DNA of 6,926 nt from Actinomycetota bacterium (GTDB taxonomy: Bacteria > Actinomycetota > Acidimicrobiia > Acidimicrobiales > Poriferisodalaceae): contig JAADHX010000157.1 of the NCBI GenBank assembly GCA_013151655.1, positions 9,706-16,631 on the forward strand, given 5' to 3'. Under the pieces are notes generated by a model. That model made no database searches and had not been told where the DNA came from. It saw only the letters and a program-made list of their open reading frames with translations. Made by a program: the position numbers and the translations under genes. Shown in pieces: positions 1 to 5,002 of the stretch. How positions within the stretch are numbered: the first letter of the stretch is position 1; each line of letters begins with the position of its first letter.

Positions 1-1038
1 TCGCTCGTCTTTCTCGTTGAGGTTGTTGGTGCCGCCGATACCGAATGGAACTGGTGGCAGAACGCCTTTGCCCTTCTGGCCGGTGTTGTTGTGCTCGCCA
101 GTTCGTATGCCGCCCTCAATCGCCTAAGAGGTAGGGCACCGTTCGACAAACCCAACACTGTTGGTCTGGTTGAGCTCGCCGGATTTGTGTTCCTGCCAGC
201 GCTGCTGCCCCTCATCATCGGGGGCCGGTGGCGAGACGCGTTGGTGACTATTGGTACGAACGTAGCGATCCTGATCGTCGTCTATTTCGTGTTGTTATAC
301 GGTTTGTTCCCGATGTTGCGGTGGGCCCTTGGCCACATGTGGAGCGAGTTGGGTGGAGTGGTTCGTCTGATGGCCAGGTCGCTGCCACTGGTGCTCATCT
401 TTTCGATGTTCATCTTCTTGAACGCCGAACTTTGGCAGGTCGCGTCCGACTTCACAGTCACGTACTTCGCGATAGCGGTCGGAGTTCTGCTGGCGATTGC
501 TTCGATCTTTATCTTGTTGCGGCTGCCCCGCGAGGTCGATGCATTACGCCGGTTCGACAGTTGGGACGAGGTTGCCGAACTACTGTCAGACGCCCCTCTC
601 GATGCCACCGACTGCGACCCCCTCACCGATCCACCAGATCCACCGAAGCTCACCAAGTCCGACTGGTTCAATGTAGGGCTTATCTGGTGGTTTTCTCAGG
701 CCGTGCAAGTCCTTCTGGTCGGCCTTTTGATAGCGGCGTTCTACATCGTGTTTGGGTCTGTGACTGTTCGCTCCGAGACGATTCTTCAATGGACAACTGA
801 TACATCGGTTTCGGGTTGGACTCCGCCAGGCACCGAACTTCTGATCACTTGGGAGTTGCTGACCGTCGCCGGTTTCATCGGTGCCTTCTCAGCCCTCCAG
901 TTCGCCATCTCGGCTGTCACCGACGACACCTACCGCGAAGAGTTCTTAGCCGACCTTATCCACGACGTCCGCGAAGCCTTCGCCGTCCGTGCCCTGTACC
1001 TAGCCAGAATGGGCATCACCAACACCAACACCCGCTAA
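1..1038 (+). CDS. Multi-spanning integral membrane protein, function unknown (5' end missing)
   Basis: The frame is open from the first base to the TAA at 1036-1038, so the 345 visible residues are the C-terminal part of a longer protein. The GTG at 91 lies inside a hydrophobic stretch and is probably not the start. Likely membrane segments by visible residue number are about 21-40, 55-73, 81-103, 127-141 and 152-173. A charged, proline-rich soluble segment follows (PRE...DPLTDPPDPPKL, about 176-218). Two more hydrophobic segments come next (DWFNVGLIWWFSQAV... and ELLTVAGFIGAFSALQFAI), then a charged cytoplasmic-looking tail (DDTYREEFLADLIHDVREAFAVRALYL). The stretch SLPLVLIFSMFIFLNAELWQVA resembles a motif I associate with uncharacterised actinobacterial membrane proteins, but I cannot name a family. 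There is no transporter signature or catalytic motif that I recognise. A strong hairpin starts 16 bases after the stop, so this is probably the last gene of its transcript. Confidence 0.85.
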   Translation, partial: SLVFLVEVVGAADTEWNWWQNAFALLAGVVVLASSYAALNRLRGRAPFDKPNTVGLVELAGFVFLPALLPLIIGGRWRDALVTIGTNVAILIVVYFVLLYGLFPMLRWALGHMWSELGGVVRLMARSLPLVLIFSMFIFLNAELWQVASDFTVTYFAIAVGVLLAIASIFILLRLPREVDALRRFDSWDEVAELLSDAPLDATDCDPLTDPPDPPKLTKSDWFNVGLIWWFSQAVQVLLVGLLIAAFYIVFGSVTVRSETILQWTTDTSVSGWTPPGTELLITWELLTVAGFIGAFSALQFAISAVTDDTYREEFLADLIHDVREAFAVRALYLARMGITNTNTR

Positions 1039-1054
1039 ATCGACCGCCTTCCGC

Positions 1055-1102
1055 AACCTGTGCCTAAAACCGCGGTAAGGACCGCGTTTCTAGGCACAGG
1101 TT
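1055..1102 (+). terminator. Large near-perfect hairpin between the membrane protein gene and dnaE2
   Basis: A perfect 12-bp stem is formed by AACCTGTGCCTA (1055-1066) and TAGGCACAGGTT (1091-1102). After two mismatches flanking two A-T pairs, the stem continues with a perfect 6-bp stem, CGCGGT (1071-1076) with ACCGCG (1081-1086), closed by an AAGG loop. It starts 16 bases after the TAA of the membrane protein gene and ends 19 bases before the -35 of dnaE2. There is no U-tract, which is usual for actinobacterial terminators. It most likely ends the upstream transcript and insulates the SOS promoter. A dispersed palindromic repeat is the main alternative. Confidence 0.7.
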
Positions 1103-1121
1103 CGGGGGTTATTGCCGCGAC

Positions 1122-1150
1122 TTGACTTGGACGAACAATTGTTCGATAGT
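1122..1150 (+). promoter_or_regulatory. SOS promoter of dnaE2 (-35 TTGACT, -10 GATAGT)
   Basis: TTGACT (1122-1127) and GATAGT (1145-1150) are separated by exactly 17 bases, a canonical housekeeping-sigma arrangement. The -10 matches TATAAT at four of six positions. The predicted transcription start, 6-7 bases past the -10, is at about 1157, the A of the dnaE2 ATG, so the mRNA is expected to be leaderless. The LexA box fills the spacer, so repressor binding would block RNA polymerase directly. Confidence 0.7.
1131..1146. promoter_or_regulatory. LexA operator (SOS box)
   Basis: The sequence ACGAAC-AATT-GTTCGA matches the actinobacterial/mycobacterial LexA consensus TCGAAC-N4-GTTCGA at 11 of 12 half-site positions; only the first base differs. 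The inner 14 bases are a perfect palindrome. It lies between the -35 and -10 elements, 10 bases before the ATG at 1157. Mycobacterial dnaE2 is a known LexA-regulated gene, so site and gene identity support each other. Confidence 0.88.
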
Positions 1151-1156
1151 CGGGGG

Positions 1157-4100
1157 ATGGGTTTTAACAACCCGGGTGTGTCCTGGACCGAACTTGAGAG
1201 ACGGCTTTCTGGCCGGCCCCCCAACGCCGATGGGGGAGACAGCCCGGCGTGGTCGCGCCATAGGGAAAAGTTCGAGGCGCCAGCGTTCGCCAGGCAATCG
1301 TCGACTACGCCATATGCCGAGCTGCACTGTCATTCGAATTTCAGTTTCCTCGACGGGGCTTCGCACCCCGAGGAACTTGCAACCGAAGCCGCCCGCCTCG
1401 GCCTAGAAGCGATCGCGATAACCGACCACGACGGATTCTACGGCGTAGTCAGGTTCGCGGAAGCAGCGCGCGAGGTTGGCATTCCGACCGTGTTCGGCAC
1501 CGAACTTTCACTTGGCCTCACCGAACCACAAAACGGCGTTGCCGACCCAGCCGGGATCCATCAAATCGTTCTGGCCAGAGACCCAACCGGGTATGCGGCA
1601 CTCGGTTCGCTCATTTCGGCTGGTCAGATGGCCGGCGAAAAAGGAGCACCTCGTCTGTCGTTCTCCGACATTGCCGATGCCGCATCAAAAGGTGCCGCCG
1701 ACCATTGGGTTCTTTTGACCGGTGGCCGAAAAGGTGCAGTACCGAAGGCCCTGATCGAAGCCGGCCCGGCCGCGGCTGGCACAGAATTGCAGCGCCTCAT
1801 CGATGCTGTTGGTCGACCTAACGTCTATGTCGAGTTATGGGATCACGGCGACCCACTCGACAGCGCACGTAACGACGAGTTGGCCAGGTTGTCGGCTCGT
1901 TACGGCGTTGGGCTGCTCGCAACCAACAACGTCCACTACGCAACCCCATCACGACGCCGGTTGGCAACGGCATTAGCTGCGGTCAGAGCCAGGCGAAGCC
2001 TCGACGAAATCGACGGCTGGCTGCCACCTTCAGGTGCGGCTCACTTGCGATCTGGCGACGAACAACTGCGCCGTTTCAACCGATATCCAGGCGTTGTCGA
2101 AGCGGCCGCCGAACTCGGCAAGGCGTGTGCCTTCGACCTCAACCTGGTAGCGCCGTCGTTGCCGCCATTCCCGTGCCCATCAGGACACGACGAGATGAGC
2201 TGGTTAACCGAACTTGTGCACCGTGGAGCCGAACAACGATACGGCCCACGTACAGCCGAGTGGGTGCCTGGGGCATGGAAACAGATCGATCGGGAGCTCG
2301 CCCTGATCGACGAGCTCGGGTTCCCCGGATACTTCCTAGTTGTATGGGACATCGTCGACTTCTGCCGGGTAAACGACATCTACTGCCAAGGCAGAGGATC
2401 AGCTGCCAACTCAGCTGTCTGTTTTGTGCTCGGCATTACCAAAGCCGATGCTGTGAGTCTCGGATTGTTGTTCGAACGGTTCTTGTCGCCGGAACGTGAC
2501 GGTCCGCCAGATATCGACCTCGACATCGAAAGTGGGCGGCGAGAAGAAGCCATCCAACACGTTTACCAGCGTTATGGACGAAGCAATGCAGCCCAAGTGG
2601 CAAACGTCATCACTTATCGGGCTAAGTCGTCCATTCGCGACATGTCGAAGGCCCTGGGATACGCCACTGGCCAACAAGATGCGTTCTCAAAACAACTAGA
2701 CCGTTGGGGCGGTCTGTCTGACCTTCTCGATGGCAGTGCCGAACAAGTGACAGCTGACGATTTCGACGTGCCGCGCGATGTTCTAGAGCTAGCCGCAGCG
2801 GTCGAGAACTTTCCTCGCCACCTAGGAATTCACTCTGGCGGGATGGTCATCTGCGATCGGCCTATAACCGAGGTTTGCCCGATCGAATGGGGGCGTATGG
2901 CCAACCGAAGTGTCCTGCAATGGGACAAAGAAGATTGCGCCACTGTCGGGTTAGTGAAGTTCGACCTGCTCGGACTTGGCATGTTGACCGCCCTGCATCT
3001 GGCCGTCGACCTGATTGGCGAACATCACGACCTCGACCTCGATTTAGCCACGCTTCCCCAAGACAGCGCGGTGTACGACATGTTGTGCGAAGCAGACTCA
3101 GTTGGTGTGTTCCAAGTGGAATCGCGCGCCCAGATGGCCACGCTGCCGCGGCTTCGACCTCGCAACTTCTATGACCTTGTGGTCGAAGTTGCCCTCATTA
3201 GGCCAGGCCCAATTCAAGGTGGATCTGTTCATCCATACATCCGTCGTCGCAACGGAAAAGAACCAGTCACCTACTTGCATCCATTGTTAGAGAACTCGCT
3301 TCGAAAGACGCTCGGCATTCCGTTGTTTCAAGAACAGCTAATGCAGATGGCCATCGACGTGGCCGGGTTCACCCCAGCCGAATCCGACGAACTTCGCCAA
3401 GCAATGGGGTCGAAACGGTCACGCGAACGGATGGCGAAACTAAAGATTCGTCTGTACGAAGGTATGGCCGAACGAGGCATCGTCGGAGACATCGCCGACG
3501 AGATCTTCGACAAGATGGCCGCTTTCGCGAACTATGGCTTTCCCGAAAGCCACTCGGTTTCGTTTGCCTATCTGGTGTATTCGTCGAGCTGGATCAAGTT
3601 GTATTACCCAGCCGCGTTTTGCGCGTCACTACTGAATGCGCAGCCAATGGGGTTCTACTCGCTGCAGTCTCTGGTGCTCGATGCGAGACGTCACGATGTC
3701 ATTGTTAGAACCCCAGACCTAAACGAATCGTCAGACAAGGCAATCCTCGAGCCGTGCTCCGGGTCGAAGGGGGGAGTCGCTGTTCGGCTCGGACTGTCTT
3801 CTATTCGCGGCATCGGCGACGACCTAGCTCAAGACATCGCCGAGAATGGCCCGTATGAGTCGATGGAACACCTGGTTCGCTCGGCCGACGTAAACCTGGC
3901 CCACCTCGAAGCACTTGCCACCGGTGGAGCCTTCGGCTGCTTCGGTCTTGATCGGCGGGCTGCCTTATGGCAAGCCGGCGCCGTCATACAGTCGCGACCA
4001 GATCGTTTGTCAGGAATTGTTACCGGTATCTACGCGCCTCAACTCCCTGGTATGTCCGACCAAGAAGAGGCAGTGGCCGACTTGTGGGCAACGGGAGTGT

Positions 4101-4465
4101 CGCCTGATGGGCACCCAACCAAATTCGTGCGTGAAGAGCTCGACCGCATTGGCGCGGTCACCTCAGCTGGCATGCGTCTACTCGAAAGCGGAACCCGAAT
4201 TTGGGTTGGGGGAGTTGTAACTCACCGGCAGCGCCCAGCGACAGCTGGCGGAACATTGTTTATCAATCTCGAAGACGAAACCGGTCTGATCAACGTGGTG
4301 TGTAGTCGAGGTTGTTGGATCCGGTATCGGCGTATTGCTCGTGGAGCGCCCGCGTTGTTGGTGCGCGGGCGGCTCGAGGCGTCGGAGGGGGTCTACAACC
4401 TCATCGCCGAACGTATCGAACCTCTGCCGGTGGCTGCTTCGGTTCCGTCTCGCGACTTTCGCTGA
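1157..4465 (+). CDS. dnaE2: Error-prone DNA polymerase DnaE2/ImuC
   Basis: This is a C-family DNA polymerase, the translesion and mutagenesis paralogue of the replicative Pol III alpha subunit. In known systems it works with ImuA/ImuA' and ImuB after DNA damage. The protein has 1102 residues, normal for the family. Domains in order: an N-terminal PHP domain (HCHS at 57-60, D66, TDHD at 89-92, E116, H135, NNVH at 257-260); the catalytic palm with CQGRGS (410-415) and PDIDLD (451-456), where D452 and D454 bind metal, and the third Asp D603 in FDLLGLG; fingers with LIRPGPIQGG (680-689), a DnaE2-type signature, and FPESHS (795-800); helix-hairpin-helix IRGIG (883-887); an OB-fold from about 1010 to 1090; and the family ending SRDFR. 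I chose ATG 1157 because the conserved N-terminus MGFNNP begins there and the promoter predicts transcription from that base. The TTG at 1112 would place the LexA box inside the gene. No imuA or imuB is adjacent. No frameshift or lost polymerase residue was seen. Confidence 0.96.
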   Translation: MGFNNPGVSWTELERRLSGRPPNADGGDSPAWSRHREKFEAPAFARQSSTTPYAELHCHSNFSFLDGASHPEELATEAARLGLEAIAITDHDGFYGVVRFAEAAREVGIPTVFGTELSLGLTEPQNGVADPAGIHQIVLARDPTGYAALGSLISAGQMAGEKGAPRLSFSDIADAASKGAADHWVLLTGGRKGAVPKALIEAGPAAAGTELQRLIDAVGRPNVYVELWDHGDPLDSARNDELARLSARYGVGLLATNNVHYATPSRRRLATALAAVRARRSLDEIDGWLPPSGAAHLRSGDEQLRRFNRYPGVVEAAAELGKACAFDLNLVAPSLPPFPCPSGHDEMSWLTELVHRGAEQRYGPRTAEWVPGAWKQIDRELALIDELGFPGYFLVVWDIVDFCRVNDIYCQGRGSAANSAVCFVLGITKADAVSLGLLFERFLSPERDGPPDIDLDIESGRREEAIQHVYQRYGRSNAAQVANVITYRAKSSIRDMSKALGYATGQQDAFSKQLDRWGGLSDLLDGSAEQVTADDFDVPRDVLELAAAVENFPRHLGIHSGGMVICDRPITEVCPIEWGRMANRSVLQWDKEDCATVGLVKFDLLGLGMLTALHLAVDLIGEHHDLDLDLATLPQDSAVYDMLCEADSVGVFQVESRAQMATLPRLRPRNFYDLVVEVALIRPGPIQGGSVHPYIRRRNGKEPVTYLHPLLENSLRKTLGIPLFQEQLMQMAIDVAGFTPAESDELRQAMGSKRSRERMAKLKIRLYEGMAERGIVGDIADEIFDKMAAFANYGFPESHSVSFAYLVYSSSWIKLYYPAAFCASLLNAQPMGFYSLQSLVLDARRHDVIVRTPDLNESSDKAILEPCSGSKGGVAVRLGLSSIRGIGDDLAQDIAENGPYESMEHLVRSADVNLAHLEALATGGAFGCFGLDRRAALWQAGAVIQSRPDRLSGIVTGIYAPQLPGMSDQEEAVADLWATGVSPDGHPTKFVREELDRIGAVTSAGMRLLESGTRIWVGGVVTHRQRPATAGGTLFINLEDETGLINVVCSRGCWIRYRRIARGAPALLVRGRLEASEGVYNLIAERIEPLPVAASVPSRDFR

Positions 4466-4473
4466 AAACGAGC

Positions 4474-4508
4474 GGGTCCCGACACTTAGGAGGGAAGCGT
4501 CGGGACCC
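4474..4508 (+). terminator. Terminator hairpin of dnaE2
   Basis: A perfect 10-bp stem is formed by GGGTCCCGAC (4474-4483) and GTCGGGACCC (4499-4508). After one A-C mismatch it is extended by three pairs (CTT with AAG), leaving a 7-base loop, AGGAGGG. It starts 8 bases after the dnaE2 stop codon and has no U-tract. Position and stem strength make it the likely 3' end of the dnaE2 transcript. Confidence 0.78.
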
Positions 4509-4512
4509 CGGA

Positions 4513-4534
4513 CCGTCAGCGGGCGGGATGACGG
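4513..4534. repeat. Small inverted repeat between two terminator hairpins
   Basis: CCGTCA (4513-4518) and TGACGG (4529-4534) form a 6-bp stem around a 10-base G-rich loop. It lies in the gap between the convergent ends of dnaE2 and the small minus-strand gene. It may help termination, but a short stem in GC-rich DNA can arise by chance. Confidence 0.35.
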
Positions 4535-4546
4535 CCAAACTCGGCA

Positions 4547-4571
4547 GGGCGGACTGGAGGGGTGTCCGCCC
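4547..4571 (-). terminator. Terminator hairpin of the small minus-strand gene
   Basis: A perfect 8-bp stem, GGGCGGAC (4547-4554) with GTCCGCCC (4564-4571), surrounds a 9-base loop. Read on the minus strand it begins 16 bases after the stop of the 65-residue gene (4588). It has no U-tract. Together with the hairpin at 4474-4508 it gives each of the two convergent genes its own 3' structure. Confidence 0.6.
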
Positions 4572-4587
4572 CGTCGATCTGGTGTTG

Positions 4588-4785
4588 TTAGCGAGTGGTA
4601 ACTGGAATTGGACGAATGTGCTGATCGAGAATGGCTGCTTCGAGTTCGAGTTCCGAAGCCCGACGCCGAAGTGCTTCGGCCAGTGGTCGGAGACGCAGAT
4701 TTGCGTCGACTCGAAGCTGCCTGGCCCGTCGCCGCAAACGACGAGCAACCGTTGCGGAGCTTCCATCTTTAGGCGAGCTGGACAT
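4588..4785 (-). CDS. Small Arg-rich helical protein with an internal repeat, function unknown
   Basis: This encodes 65 residues beginning MSSSPKDGSS. I chose the ATG at 4785 because AGGAG lies five bases upstream of it (4791-4795); the frame stays open to an earlier ATG at 4902, but nothing there looks like a ribosome binding site and the extra residues look non-coding. After a Ser-rich start, residues 13-57 are predicted to be almost wholly helical and rich in Arg, Leu, Ala and Glu. LRRRARQLRVDA (17-28) and LRRRASELELEA (39-50) are two copies of one unit, 22 residues apart, with a Pro at 34 between them. This suggests a two-helix hairpin or short coiled coil. The first copy is strongly basic and the second is mixed, so binding to nucleic acid or to a partner protein is possible but unproven. 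It converges on dnaE2. I recognise no family. Confidence 0.62.
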   Translation of the reverse strand: MSSSPKDGSSATVARRLRRRARQLRVDANLRLRPLAEALRRRASELELEAAILDQHIRPIPVTTR

Positions 4786-4790
4786 GTTGT

Positions 4791-4795
4791 CTCCT
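4791..4795 (-). promoter_or_regulatory. Ribosome binding site of the small minus-strand gene
   Basis: AGGAG on the minus strand, followed by five bases (ACAAC) and ATG at 4785. This fixes the start of the 65-residue protein over the upstream in-frame ATG at 4902. Read on the minus strand, a short stem, CCGAGA (4831-4826) with TCTCGG (4822-4817), lies just upstream in the presumed leader. Confidence 0.65.
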
Positions 4796-4964
4796 ACTTG
4801 GTTGAGCTGATCGGTGCCGAGAGAGTCTCGGTGCGTTCTTGTAAGTAGAAACGCTCTGACGCAGACCAGAGTTCCAAATTCACCTGAGAATCCGATGAAC
4901 AAGAGATGAACGTCCGAATTGTCGTAGGGACGAGCGTGTCGTCCGCCAGTTACAAGGGCTGGGG

Positions 4965-4996
4965 TTGACTACACGTAGGTAGATGGGCAGTAGCGT
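4965..4996 (+). promoter_or_regulatory. Candidate promoter of the M64-like protease gene
   Basis: TTGACT (4965-4970), the same hexamer as the -35 of dnaE2, precedes TAGCGT (4991-4996), which fits the minimal TANNNT -10 pattern. A start 6-7 bases past this -10 would fall on the ATG at 5003, giving a leaderless mRNA. The weakness is the 20-base spacer, longer than the usual 16-19. The -10 assignment is therefore tentative. Confidence 0.35.
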
Positions 4997-5002
4997 CTGA
5001 GG

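Larger units (their letters stand above)
4786..5002. other. Divergent intergenic region between the small gene and the protease gene
   Basis: These 217 bases separate two divergently oriented genes, so they should hold both promoters. On the minus strand I find the ribosome binding site and a short 6-bp stem but no convincing -35/-10 pair. On the plus strand there is a TTGACT at 4965. The heptamer GATGAAC occurs twice (4894-4900 and 4905-4911) at an 11-base interval. No LexA box is present, and no further gene is supported. Confidence 0.5.

Noticed and set aside
228..800. 190-codon plus-strand open frame inside the membrane protein gene
   Set aside because: It overlaps a frame that encodes clear membrane segments; its own product is Arg-rich and low in structure, typical of a GC-rich shadow frame.
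1112..1156. TTG at 1112 as the start of dnaE2
   Set aside because: The 15 extra codons span the -35, LexA box and -10; the conserved family N-terminus begins at ATG 1157.
4488..4494. AGGAGGG as a ribosome binding site downstream of dnaE2
   Set aside because: It is the loop of the terminator hairpin and no start codon follows within a usable distance.
4401..4766. 121-codon minus-strand open frame overlapping the dnaE2 3' end
   Set aside because: It covers the terminators and most of the 65-residue gene in another frame and has no coding signals; the shorter gene has a good ribosome binding site.
4312..4848. 178-codon plus-strand open frame across the dnaE2 end and the small minus-strand gene
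   Set aside because: It starts inside the OB-fold of dnaE2, runs through three hairpins and has no ribosome binding site or recognisable composition.
4983..5000. Five-codon leader frame (MGSSV) ending two bases before the protease ATG
   Set aside because: It has no ribosome binding site and would overlap the candidate -10; so short a frame occurs easily by chance.
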